From: Parasponia andersonii
Lineage: Eukaryota > Streptophyta > Magnoliopsida > Rosales > Cannabaceae
Reading direction: 5' to 3'
DNA: 64,000 bases
NCBI GenBank assembly: GCA_002914805.1
Contig: JXTB01000035.1
Coordinates: 456,420 to 520,419, forward strand
Shown here: piece by piece, positions 26,551 through 38,906 of the stretch
How the letters are laid out: the number at the start of each line of letters is the position of its first letter
Numbering within the stretch: position 1 is the stretch's first letter
Made by a program: the position numbers and the translations under genes
The notes under the pieces: model-generated
The model's database searches: none
Seen by the model: only the letters and a program-made list of their open reading frames with translations
What the model was told of the DNA's origin: nothing

Positions 26551-29500
26551 AATTTTACTCTTCGCCAAAAAAAAAAATAATTAAATAGAATAAAAACGGC
26601 TAAGTCATCAATGAATAAATAAGATAATGCAAATTGCACGCTTATGGATATGATCACTTGTCGTTTAATTGTTAAGTCAATTGCATATTTTTTTGGGTGT
26701 CATAATCATTAACTTGATGATATATAATTATACGCCAAATTATGTTTCTTAGTACTTACACGATCATACAATATGTATAATTCTTTCTTTCTTTCATTCT
26801 TTTTTCTTTCTAATTAAAATGGTATTATTAGTTTCTGTCTCCACTCTAATAGTAATTGCAGTAGAAACTTAGAATTGCACAAAGTCGACGATTGAAACAA
26901 TAAGAAACATGTTTCAGTCAAATGTTGACCCAATAAGTCATATTCCTCAAATTGTGAACCCTGCGACTTAATATGCATATAAATGTTATAAAGAAAGACC
27001 ACTCGTAATTAATAATCGTACGTAGTTCCTAAACTTCCAAAAACAAGAGCAAACACTCACCCACTTTGAAGATTGAAAATTGAAGATTTCTTGAAGAAAA
27101 AGCCCAAAATATATTATTTTAGAACAGCAAGAGATTTGGTAAGCTGATCATGATTTTAGATTAGACCATGTCAAAAATTCAAAGGCATGTACACTTGTTG
27201 AATCAGATACATAACTCAATTTGGAGACGACTAAATGCATTGTCCGATATAATAATGATATATAATTAAGCCCAATAAATCTTTGTCCAAAGTCAAATAC
27301 TTTTTAAGTAAAGTCAATCAAAATTTATATACATAACTCAATTTGGATATTTATATCGAAACACTTGATCTGTCTTGACTAATTAAGTACTGGGTCTCTC
27401 TAGAACTATATAGACAGGGAGATAACACGGTTGTTGGGCAATTGATGAAGTTCTCCTCGAAATTTCAGTGATGGTGACAACAATATTGTCCTGTTTCATT
27501 TTTTTTTTTTTTGGGTATATAGTTTTTCTCTAGTTTAATTTGACTAAGAAAAAGTAAAAGAGAAAACGACATAGAAATTAAGAGGGGTTTAATTGGTACT
27601 ATACCAGAGTACTCCATCTATGTCAAGTGGAAATGAGTAACAGCAACTTTCTATGCAAATAGATACAATTTTCAAACTTTCACCGTCTAAGAAAAAAGGC
27701 AAAATCAAATTTGGTTGGGTCTAGCAAAAGAAACCTGAATTTCTGACGGAGTGAGAAAATGCACCTCGTTTGAGTTGAAGAGCAATTGTTTTAACTTTAA
27801 GGTCTAGACAACAAAGTCAATATCAGCATAAGAAAATTTCCAACATAGGGGGGAAAAAAAAAACATCTGTGTATATGTAGGTAGATTATTGCCACGTTAC
27901 CACTCTGTAAACACAACAGTCAATAGAGAATATTGCTCAACCCCTATAATATTCTAAACGGATCAAATTTAATGCACATGTACAATGTATATAGATGTAT
28001 ATTATACATATATATATATATATATACGTGTGTGTGTCAGTGTGTGAATTCCCACAGAAACCCAAGTAGATAATGCTCGATATTTTGTTTTGTTTGAAAT
28101 ATTTGTTTCTCGTAGTTGTATTTGTATAGCCTTTAATTTTGCATCTTGTGGCATATATTCTTTAATTTTGTATCTTGGTCCACTGTCGTTTTTAATTGAA
28201 AAAAATATATATAAATATAATATTAATCTACTTCTTATTCACACTAGCACTTCCAAATAAATAAATTACATCCCATCCACCCTGACCTTTTTTTTTTTTT
28301 TTTTGCCCCTTTTATGTATGAAAAAGACTGATCCGGTTGGCAAAATATTTATGTTTTGTCCAAATATTGTTTGAGAAATGTTGATCATCCATTTTCCTTT
28401 CAAAACAGAAAATATAAATGTTGTCAAATAAGAACTAATTAATAACTTGTTGGCAGCATTCATGCTTTGTTTATTGTTTTTGAAAACGAGATGGAAGTGA
28501 AAATGTTGTCAATATATTGTTTGAAAAAAATTGCATCACCCGTTTCACTACTGTTAAAAGCAAATTTTATTTACACTAAAAATCTATGTATATCTATAAT
28601 TGTTGTCAAAAAAATAACATATGTCCTTGTAACATAAGAATTGATAGCATACATGAAAGTAACAAAAAAGATGATGATCACTAACATATACTTGTTACTT
28701 GTGAGATTTATGTCCTTTATTGCCAAGTCAACATTATTAGCAAAAAAATTGATAGCATACATGAAAGTAACACATGTACATACACTAGTTGTGTCGAATT
28801 AAAACTTCAGCATTAGATTTATGCTTCCAAAAGCATGAGGTCGACTTGGTCGATCGTTGGACCTAATAAAGAATTTTCTCCTGCTCATTTGGTACAGAAC
28901 AGGACAAATATTGCTGAATAAGTATAGCTGCATGATTTCTCTTTCAGGGATTTGGAATTATTATTAGTGACGTACAAAAAAAAATCTCAATATTCCAATC
29001 CCAATCCCAGCGGCTGCTCTCCAATTTTCCACTGTTCTAATTATCCAAGTAACGTGCTTAGGTATCTTTCTTTAAAGATCAAAAGTACTAATGTATTGTT
29101 TACGAGAGCACTCTGTTAGTTTATATATTTATACATTTCGTGAAGTTTCGTGGCCTTTTGTTGGTTACTTCTGAGAATATCAACGGAAATTATACATCAA
29201 ATTATTAGCCAAGCTCGTGGAAATTAATAAAATAAAAGATAAAAGGGCAATTAAGGTGTGTGTCATATTTTAGATACTTCGTTTTAATTAATATTTATTT
29301 TTTTTAATGACTAGATGGCTGTATTTTTACAGTTTGTGTATACTTATAAGCTAATTTTAGTTGATGAATATTAGTCTTTATATTTGGTATATCATATCTT
29401 ACGCTTAATATATACACTAATATACATGTCATTTTGTTATAGCATTTACAAAATAATCATTTACTTTAAACGAGCTTAAAATTCCGGCAATTTGCTATAA

Positions 29501-30800
29501 GATACTTAATAAAACTAAGGAAAAAGAAAAGAGCCTGTTTTTGTACGAAATTTTCCTCTTTTGCCTCACTAATAAAGTCTACCTAGCTATATTGATTTAC
29601 GCCACGCTAGATAGGGAGATCGAGATGCTTGTTATTCTCTTTCCCTCCAAAAGGGTTCCCTATTAGATTTATTCCTCCTAATGTACGCTTTTCTTATGCG
29701 TGGAGGTTTTTAATCCCATTTATAGTTTTTAGTGGGTTTACTCTCGCCACACTATATACAGATCTATGCGAGATATTTCTATTGATTTGGTTCAGTATTT
29801 TGTGGTTTTCTTATAGATTTAAAACTTCTAGGACTTTGATTTGGAAAAATTTATAACATTAAAGATCATTCTTTTTTGGAAGATGTATCATTGTGTTAAT
29901 CAAAGAGGGAAATAAGGAGGTGGTAGGTAATTTGAAAGAGCCCAAGAAATTTCTTTGATGGAGCTCTAATGTCATCTCTTATGAATTTACGTGCACATTA
30001 TTTAGATCTTGTGCACTATTTTTCTATTCTTTTTATGTTTGCGCAAGTTAAATATAATAGTCTGATTGATTGACTGTCGTCATGATTTATTTTTCAATAC
30101 GATTTTTGTAATAAATTTATAATTGGAATGATTCAAGTTCTTTTTAAAAAAAAAAACAAAAAGAAATTGAAAAAAGTAGGATGGAAAAAGAAAAAGTAAA
30201 AGTAAAGGAAAATGGAGAAAAGTGTTAAGACGTTTCCTTCATAACATAAATGTATACATGTGGTAGATATAAAGGCTCGTATTTTCAATTCCCAACCGCT
30301 CTCTTTATTTTCATCTATCTAGATCTCCACTCTTTCAGAGAGGGAGATTCGTAGGATCTCTACCTTTTTTTTTTTTTCCTTCAATAAGTCTTATCTATCT
30401 GTAAAAGTATTATTTATTAGCATAAATCTACAGTCAGTAAATGTTTTCTCTCACTTGATTCTAAATTTGTGTGAATTTTGTTAGTTTTAATAGTGATTAA
30501 GTTTTCCTTAATTCTTATGTGATTTTCTTTTAAATACTTGCAAGATTCAAATGTAGAAGATATTATACTTTTGAAGATCTATATATAAAAAAAAAATATG
30601 AAAAATAGAAAAATAAGTGATAGTATCAATTAGAAAAGTCAACTCCGATAGTAGATGACGACTAAAAGTAAGAAGAAAAATATTTCATAGAACTCTAATT
30701 ATACCCTTGTTATATTACGTATTTCCTTATTGATCATTAATTAGTAGATTACTATGATTTCATTGTTGCTGGTTCCTTATAATGCAATTTTTGTATTAAA
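26551..30800. other. Intergenic, no gene recognised
   Basis: AT-rich, with TA tracts near 28005-28026 and a 24-base direct repeat TTGATAGCATACATGAAAGTAACA (about 28640 and 28749). The segment near 29620-30400 has the feel of an old retroelement end, but no domain could be read. Confidence 0.5.
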
Positions 30801-32500
30801 CTAGTTATGTTATGCGAAATACATATACGTATAATAATCGCAAATATACGGATTGTAAACAAATAATAAAGTGATAAGAGAGTTATCAATCTCACAAGAA
30901 ATCGGGTGTCAAATTATCACTAAGTACCAGAATTATCACAACCTAATTTTATTTAGGCAATCAAACTTAATGAATTTATAATTAAATAAATATTAATATA
31001 AATATAAATACATACAAAATATGGAAACTTCTATGCATAAATATACTAGAGGATTGAATTTACTTGACTATCAATTATGTCTTTTGATTACTAATTATAT
31101 TTTAATTAATTATGCCTAGTTTATAAGCCAAGAATCCTAAGGTATTTTTATTCCTCTCTCAAATATTGAGTGAAATCATTCCTAAATTACAATTCCAATA
31201 TCTCTATTCTGAATCTAGAAATTAAGAATTCATTATATTCAATGTTCAATGGTTCTTCGGTCATAACTTCAAAGGAGTTATATGCTCTCTCAAACTCTAT
31301 ACGCTCCTAAGTTATACTATCCTATGGTCATATCTAAAATTCTTTCTCTCAAGTTCTGAATTCTAAAAATCAAATCATCTAATTAGTGGCCAATTAAAGA
31401 AGCATTAAGCATGGAATAATATAAATAAATTCTAGAATAATATCAAAAAACATATTAGAAAATTAATACATAAAATAAAATACAAACTATATCATTCCAC
31501 AAGCATATAATAATTAATTTCAATATAAGGGAATCTATTACTAATCTCAATAAGAAATTCATAATTCGAAACATGTTCATAAATCAAGCACAATACAAAA
31601 TTCAAATGAGATTAGAGTGAGAAAGAGAAAGACAAATCTCTTTAGTGAAAATAGAATTTCAAGTTTTCAATTCTTCAAGCATCTTTCCCAAGTATCCTTT
31701 CCAAATTTTAACTCCAAAGCTATCTAAGTGCATCTCCTTTCCAACTCTCCACACCTTGAAATAGAGGATTAACTAAGCATTTATACGACACCTAAATGAC
31801 CTAGTACAAAGAAAATCTAATCATTCGATCGAATACAATCAAGGGCCGAGAATGCTCTAGAAATCTAGCTAAAAACATAGCTACAGATGTGTAGGAGTGT
31901 CACGGCGCTCATTGGACAACACTGCATCACTCACAGTTCTTGAGCCTTTTTTCTTCTAGGAAGTGTCGCAGTGCACTATTCAAGCGTTGTGGCACTGCTA
32001 TTCAAGAGCCAGGATACTTAATATCTAGCACCGTGGTGCTCATTGTTCTGGAAAGTTTTTCCATGCGGCACTATTCAAGAGCGATGGCACTGCCCTTACT
32101 GGTTGTTAAAAATCAGTGCCAATAAATAGCACCAAAGAGCCATATTTGTTGTCCGGACTCTCCAACGAGCTTTTCTTTGCGCTTTTAAGCTACCAATCAA
32201 CATTGAATTGTTCAAATCTCTTAGAGAATATTTTCTTGCACTCCAATGGCTACAAATCACCATGTTTCAATCGGCTTTGCTAGCACCCAAGAAGGCTTTA
32301 AAAATCTCCATTTCAGTGCCCAAAAATACACTATATCTTATTTCTTCTTTTCCTATAACAAAAAAAAATATTAAACCAATAAAAATACTTGAGAATTTAT
32401 AATTATTCGAACTTAAAAATACTTTATTTGTTAGTAGTTAACCCTTTCATCGCACTATCATAATAAACTTACTTGATTAATGAATAAATTTTTTAGTTAG
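30800..32500. mobile_element. Probable non-coding retroelement remnant
   Basis: The start (GCAAATATACGGATTGTAAAC, then AATAAAGTGATAAGAGAGTT) resembles a leader type common in plant LTR retrotransposons. A later part (31890-32125) repeats short phrases of the form GGCACTGC/TTCAAGAG. No protein domain, paired LTR or target duplication was found, so class and limits are uncertain. Confidence 0.35.
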
Positions 32501-33022
32501 ATTCGAAAAAAAAAAAACAAGGGTAGTTGGGGATAAAGGATTCTTTTATGAGAGAAAAGTTGGCCCTCAATGCGTGTATATATATATTTATATATTGTAT
32601 TTTTTTCACAAAAAGAAATGCAAATATGCTACTGATGGCCCATGCTTATAAGTATTATCATTAATTTGAGAATATTAATAATTGCATTAACTTAAATATA
32701 TTACTAGGATAATAATTACCACTATTGCCCTTAAAAATCAAAATCACGTACGTTTATAATAAGACAAACATGAAGGTCATGTAATTTTTTTAAGAGTGAA
32801 GGATTAAGAATCTTAAACTTCAATGTCAGAGAAAAAATATAGTTACTAATTAAGCTGTAACTGTGACCACCCAATCATATAAAGTTATATATTACCTAAT
32901 ATATGCATATATATATATATATATATTTATGATTACTTAAATATAGATAACAATAATCACAAGTACTAACAAAAGAGTATTTTTAATATTAGTGTGTAGA
33001 AATTATGATCGTTGAAAGCTAG

Positions 33023-33484
33023 TGTTATGCATCAAATTCACATATGCTCGAACATAGCGAGTAGATTTTTATCCCGAAGGATTCAAATCTCCAAGATATT
33101 AGGAGTAGATTTGGAATTTAAGAGATAAGATAATTCAAATAAAGATTTTACTAGATCTTAGAGGAGATAAATATGAATTCAAATTCGTATTCAATGTAAT
33201 TTTTTTATAATCTTTTTAATATTGAAAAGATCACATATGTAATAGGACCTATCTCCTCAGACCTATAAATACAAGGCTCATGAGCAAATAAAGGACCCAA
33301 CTGAAAGCTTTTTTGTAACTAGTATATTGAGAAAATAATACCGACTATAATGGACATAGGCACTTTGTTTGAAAGGCTGAGCAAGTTCGTGTTCTTTATT
33401 CTTTTAATTATTCTCTTTACTATTCTTTATTTTCTAGAAAAAAAATTATCAATCCCATTGTTATACTAACTTTTGGTATCAATA
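33023..33484 (+). repeat. 5' LTR of the gypsy element
   Basis: TGTTATGCATC...GGTATCAATA; the terminal CA has decayed. It carries ACCTATAAATACAAGG, a TATA-type promoter word also present in altered form in the other LTR. Confidence 0.78.
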
Positions 33485-33565
33485 ATTTGGTACTAGAGAA
33501 AGGGCCTTCGATAAAAATATCCAACCAAAACTATCATTTTTTCAGTTTTCAACAAATCTATAAAT

Positions 33566-34692
33566 ATGGTGATGACAAGACGCAAAACTTCTGTGACTAG
33601 AAATGCTACCGCTGCAAGACCATATGTGGAGATTGTTGGAATTTGGCTAAATATTAAAAATATAAAAGAAACTAAAGTCCCACATCGGTAGGAGATGGAA
33701 AGGAATAGAGGCTTGAGCCCTATATAAGGAGATTATCTCCTTGGCTACTGATCATCCTAATATATGGCATTTCAAGTATTTTCTTCTTATGGGGAATTTT
33801 TTTTCTAGTCTCTTTGTGTGTTTCCTTTCAAGGAGAAGAGAAGTGTGAGTTCTCTTATTTTCTTGTGTAAAAGAGATGATTGTTCAAAGAGAGGAGAAAG
33901 GTATGAAGAGAAAATATTTGTGAGGGTCTCTTATGAGAGAGTACTTGGATGTATTGGGGATATTGGATAGAAAACGGAAAATATATGTGATTGTAAAAAA
34001 TTTTCATATAGTGAAATTTGTTTCTAAGGGCAGTAGTTTTTCTCCTGATTTAAAAGTTTTCTAATTAAATTTTTGTGTTGTGGTGGTTGTTTCTATTCTC
34101 TGTTCTTATTTCTCTGTTATTCTAATATTCATAAAAGTGAGATCCTAGGAGCAGTGAATCTGGTTCGGTCAGATTCACAACATAATAGACGTCCTTTGCC
34201 TCAAAGATTATCCGACAAAGAATTTTTAAAGAAAGAGTGAGTCGATCACTTTCAATAAGGAGAATGCCCGTGACGTGCACTATCCCCATAATGACCCGCT
34301 ATTCGTTACTCTTTAGATTAACAACATGCTCATAATCGATGATGGAAGCTTAGTGGACATCTTATACTTAAGTACTGTCAAGGAGATGGGTTTGGGTGTA
34401 CAGCACTTGAAGCTAACTATGGCCAAGCTTTACAGCTTCACTGATATCAACATCGTGCCCATAGGTGTAATTCAGCTCGCACTCATTATAGGAGCGAGAC
34501 CTCGCTAGACAATAGTCATGATCGATTTCCTTATAGTAGATTGCCCAACAACCTACAATGCGGTCCTTGGAAAACTACCCCTTTGAGAACTGAAAACCAT
34601 CACCTCGATCCATTATTTGGAGATGAAGTTCCCAACTCTAGAAAGAGTTGGAGTTTTACGAGGCGAGCAACAAAAAGCTCATAAATACTATA
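33566..34692 (+). pseudogene. gypsy gag-protease remnant, interrupted by an insertion
   Basis: A frame starts at ATG 33566, is cut at 33633 by an inserted element and resumes at 34139. Further on, DVHYPHNDPLFVTL (about 34270) and IDDGSLVDILYLSTVKEMG (34326 onward) match the region around the retropepsin active site of gypsy elements, with DDGS where D-S/T/N-G-S is usual. IDFLIVDCPTTYNAVLGK (about 34519-34570) continues the protease. Stop codons lie before the protease, within it and after it, so it is dead. Confidence 0.7.
33634..34138 (+). mobile_element. Insertion nested in the gypsy gag, LTR-like
   Basis: It starts TGTTGGAATTTGGC, includes AGTCCCACATCGGTAGGAG and a TATATAAGGAG promoter-like word, as in small copia or TRIM LTRs. 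GAGAT is found just before (33629-33633) and just after (34139-34143), and the gag reading frame continues across the gap in the same frame, which supports these limits. The right end (AAAGT) lacks the canonical CA, so a solo LTR is likely but not certain. Confidence 0.6.
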
Positions 34693-35094
34693 ACTAGTCA
34701 ATTAGGACTGCTGAGAAAAAGGCCTAGATAGGCGAACTATAAATCTTGAGTCTGCGGCTGAATCTATTAGAATCCTCACATGATCAACAAGGAGAAGAAT
34801 ACTGGACTTGTATAGGATCTCACTTAATTTTGATTGAATGAACAAAAATAAAGTCACCCTAAATAGATCTAATTTGTCGGTGTCTAAAAGATGACGAGCT
34901 GTCTACTTGAGAAAAAGAAGCCAGATGCAATGATGAGCTACATTAACGAAGTTTCTCGGTCCCACCACATTACGTGGTAATTATTATAGGGGGTAGACTT
35001 TAAAAGATGTGCTTTAAGGATGCAACTAGCCAATGAAGAGAAAGAACATATGGGCTACATGCAACAATGCCATAAGGCTTTTCCATTACTATAA

Positions 35095-35385
35095 AATGTA
35101 AACTATCAAGCTAAATGGATAAAAGCCGAGTCCACAAGGCCCATCACTTTGAGTAAAGTTAGTTGATTTGTTGCGAGATACGTAATGTATATATTTAGAG
35201 TTCTAGAAAAGGTCGTGTTAGATAATAGCACAGTTTAAGAGTACTTTATTCAAGGGGACATATGGCACGAAACAATGATTCCAGTAGAACTTAAAGTATA
35301 AACTCAAAGAGTGGGAGCCTACAACTAGGAGACTAATCTCGAGTTTTTTCAAAGATATCTCGACCTCCTAGAAGAAGAATAAGAA
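35095..35385 (+). pseudogene. gypsy integrase remnant
   Basis: YQAKWIKAESTRPITLSKV (35104-35160) corresponds to the YFTKWxEAE region of the gypsy integrase core. An in-frame TGA follows, then a segment ending VLDNSTV in place of the (S)DNGTQF motif carrying the second catalytic Asp. A gap then leads to MIPVELKV and a LDLLEEE phrase typical of the integrase C-terminal part. The stretch with the catalytic Glu is missing. Confidence 0.6.
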
Positions 35386-35645
35386 CAAGTATAGATATAA
35401 GAAGTATTATTAAGTCTTGTGTTTTCTCTTTCATTGTAATAATTCTACTTAAATAATGATAAGTTCATTTTTGGATTTGTCTAAGTAAAACCCTTTCAAT
35501 AATTAGTTTCATATTGCTTTATCACCTCGAGATTGTAGAGGCATAATATGTATTGAAACATAAATAATCGTGTTCTAGTACTACAGCTTGAGCATACATG
35601 TATTCGAATGTTATAATGTTTGAATGACACCAAGAACTAAGGGTA

Positions 35646-36122
35646 ATTATTATGCATCAAATTCACATGTACTCAAAGATATCGAGTAGATTTTTATCAA
35701 AAGATTTCCTCCATCTAAAATTCAAATATCCAAGATATTAGGGATTAAATTTAGAATTTAAGAGATAAGATTATTCAAATAAAGATTTTACTATATCTTA
35801 GAGGAGATAAATACGGATTCAAATTTATATTCAATATAATCTTTTTGATATTTGAAAAGATCTCATCTGTAATAGAGGATCTATCTCCTCAGGCCTAAAA
35901 ATACAAGGCTCATGAGCAGAGAAAGAACCCAACTTAAAGCTCTCTTGTAACTATTATACGGAGAAAATAACACTGATTAGAGTGGATATTGACACTTTAT
36001 TCAAAAGACTGAATCACTCTAAAATCATTCGTGTTTTTTATTCTCTTAATTATTCTTTTTACCATTCTCTATTTTCTAAAAAAACCATCGATCCGTTGTT
36101 ATACTAACTTTTGGTATTAACA
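35646..36122 (+). repeat. 3' LTR of the gypsy element
   Basis: It ends GGTATTAACA with an intact CA. Its first bases are decayed relative to the 5' LTR, so the start is good to a few bases. Confidence 0.75.
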
Positions 36123-36127
36123 GCTGG

Positions 36128-38149
36128 TATTAATAATAATTAATAATCGGTGGTAGTGACAAAAGAGCCTTTTAGTTTATCGTCGATTTAAGGAGTAATT
36201 TACGTAAATTGTCTCATTTTTACCGTCACATATTAGTAAATGGTTACTTTTTATTTAATAAGTAAATGGTCGAATATAAAAACTTTCACACTAGATATAT
36301 TAACCGATAAACTAAATTCAAATTAGCGGAATTTACACCATGGGACAACTAATTTTCTTTTGATGATAAATAAATCTTGCTCAATAACTTAGTAAAAACA
36401 AGTGCCTTACTTGCCACTTATATAAAATTATTTACGAGACCCTAAAATGTACTTAAAATCTAAATACATCTAGGAGAAAAAAATAAAATAAAAAAGTATT
36501 CTTCTTTCCTAGCCTTACTCTCCACCATTTACCATTCATTGTCCTCTGATCTTCTTGCTCCATCTCCACCAACAAGTCCTCATCTTCATCATAGTCTTCT
36601 TATTTATACATTTTTTTTTCTTTGTTGGGTTGTCATTGTATGCGTTTTGGGGAAAGAAAAAGCAAAACAGAGGTTTTGGCATTAATAATTAGTGTTTTAG
36701 ATTCGATTTAGAATAGGAAAAATGACGTTTAGATTCGTCCACATTTGATTTTTAGAAAATAAATATGTGGTTGTACATTTTTTTTCCCCGAAGATATTCG
36801 AATCTGGATGAATTGTTCAAATTGGATCAAATCCTGTTGATGCATCGGTGGGGATGTGAGAAAGAGGATGGCAATATTGCGCTTTGCATTTTAATTAAAA
36901 TAAGAGTGCTTTTTTTTTTTTTTTTGGTAAATGAGTTATATGTTGTCTTATTTTTCATCTTGAACTTTAGAATAAGGTCAAAAACAATAATCCGCTATTA
37001 ATTCATTTTTTTACGGGAATAATCCACTATTTAGTTTATGTACTTATATTATTTTTAATACTGAGTAAAGTCTATTATATACTTGATACACATCAATTGA
37101 TGTTTCTAGTCCTTTAGTTTTTTATTAGAAAAAACATTTATTATATATAATCCATTTTGCTAAAACCCGATATTAAAGTGCATGGGCAGTGCCAGACTAA
37201 CAGTGGTGGAGCGAGATGACCGGAGCGGCCGTGACTAAATTTCTTTTCTTTTTTAAGGCTCTGTTTCGAACCATGATTTTGAAAGGAAAAAAATTGCAAA
37301 AAAAATCATAGAAAGAAAAAAGAAGAAAATATTTTTCTTAAAAGTTTATAGAATTTTATTTTCATATTTTTTGTTTTACTAATTAATGTGTCAATATTTT
37401 ATATATATTAAAAAAATAACATTAAATCTAGCTTTTGTTTTTCATGGAAAAAATTTTAATTATTTTTTTTTTCAATCCAGATTAAGAAAAAGTAAAATTC
37501 TTTGAAATTTTTTTCTTTTTCTCTAAAAACTCATCTTCCAAACGGAGCCTAAATGCACATGCAACATGAGATGTTTCTATTTTCCCAGTTGAGCTCATCA
37601 CCATTATAAAGTGTAAATCGTCTCTTTTTTACCCCAACCCAAAAGACCAACTTAAATTTGAACTATCCTTTTCTATAAAAGTTTTCAAAATAAAAGCAGA
37701 GAGAACAAAAAAAAACAAAAACAAGCGTGTATATTGACACCCATCTTTCTCTGCTCTCCTCACTCCTTTTAATTTTTTTAATTACCAAAATAACCATGAA
37801 TAAAATTACTTTTAGTATGTAAGCAATTTTAAGAACATCTCTTTACACACGTCTGTAAACAATATTTACATTTTTGAAATATATATATATATATCGTCAC
37901 ACCCCTTTCTTAAATACACATCATATGACCTAAAAAATTATACGATGATTAAGTTTAATTTGTAATATCTACGAGAGCTATTGTACTTTTGGCGTGAAAT
38001 GAATGATATGAAAATTAGGATCGTGAAATCACCTCAGTACCTTCATAAGACTTGGACCATATAATATTTTACATATACAATCACCATTAGGAGTGGTTTT
38101 TTTTATTTCCCGAAATAACGGTCACCATAAGGAGTTATAAGGCTAATAT
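36128..38149. other. Intergenic between the gypsy element and the solo LTR
   Basis: Apart from the MITE at 37257-37549, only AT-rich sequence with T-runs and a short TA tract (about 37880-37894). The frame at 36765-37001 has no family features. Confidence 0.5.
37257..37549. mobile_element. Tourist-like MITE
   Basis: The terminal inverted repeats GGCTCTGTTTCGAA and GGCTCCGTTTGGAA (right end, inverse complement) are flanked by TAA on both sides (37254-37256, 37550-37552). 293 bases, non-coding. It fits PIF/Harbinger MITEs. Confidence 0.8.
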
Positions 38150-38154
38150 ATGTG

Positions 38155-38901
38155 TGTTGTGCGGTCTAGAATCTTAAGGTATGCGACCTCCTCCGTGATG
38201 CTTATATGCGACCTCTTCCGCAGGTTTTTGTGCGACCTTCTCCGTCCAGTTTTCCTTAACAAACAGGAAACCTATAGGAAAAGGGAAACACGAAAACACT
38301 ATAAAGGAAACCTACAAGAAGAGGGAAATAGAAAAATGCTGTGGAAGAAACCTACAAGGAAAGGGAAACTGAAGACTCCTATTTGCGATTAGCTAAGTTA
38401 TCCTTTTCAAGTAGTTATCCAATTGTATTGTTTATAATTAACTAGTTATCCGTTTTGAATAATTATCCAATTACTTAATTGGATAATTACCCAATTGTAT
38501 AGTTACCCGTTTATTCAATTAGGATCCTAGAGACATAAGGAACCAAGGGGGATAAGGTCACTACAATCTATATAAAGGGGACTCTATGATCCGAACAAGG
38601 ACACAACCAATTCTGGGCAGAAACAAGTCACAGAGAATAGAAGTCAGAGCAAATACACGCCTAGGGTATTCCAAACTTTGGGTAGTCTAAACTCTTTAGC
38701 ATTCTTCAATAGCTTTTGAGTATTGTAACCTTGAATATACATCATTATAGTGAGAAAACAGTGGACGTAGGCTCATCTTTTTCGGGGCTGAACCACTATA
38801 AATCTCTCTCTCCTTATTTGCTTTGATTATTTACTTCAATTTACACAAGCCACATCTCTTGATTATTCATAAATTTATTGTTGATAAAACCTCCATCAAC
38901 A
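38155..38901. mobile_element. Solo LTR with perfect target duplication
   Basis: TGTTGTGCGG...CCATCAACA is flanked by identical ATGTG at 38150-38154 and 38902-38906. At 747 bases it contains a TATA-type word (TATATAAAGG, about 38570) and no coding domain. Two internal phrases are each present three times: TGCGACCT(C/T)(C/T)TCCG near 38170-38245, and AAACCTA(C/T)A followed by GAGGGAAA-like words near 38267-38370. Perfect flanks indicate LTR-LTR recombination after a fairly recent insertion. Confidence 0.88.
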
Positions 38902-38906
38902 ATGTG

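Larger units (their letters stand above)
33023..36122 (+). mobile_element. Gutted Ty3/gypsy LTR retrotransposon
   Basis: LTRs of about 462 bases (33023-33484) and 477 bases (35646-36122) are clearly homologous, sharing ATGCATCAAATTCACAT, TTAGAGGAGATAAATA, TACAAGGCTCATGAGCA and ACTAACTTTTGGTAT. A PBS-like TGGTACTAGAG (33488-33498) resembles the initiator-tRNA site TGGTATCAGAG. Flanks are GCTAG (33018-33022) and GCTGG (36123-36127), a four-of-five target duplication. The order gag, protease, then integrase fragments identifies the gypsy superfamily. Reverse transcriptase and RNase H are not seen in the short 2.2-kb interior, which also holds a nested insertion. Confidence 0.82.
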
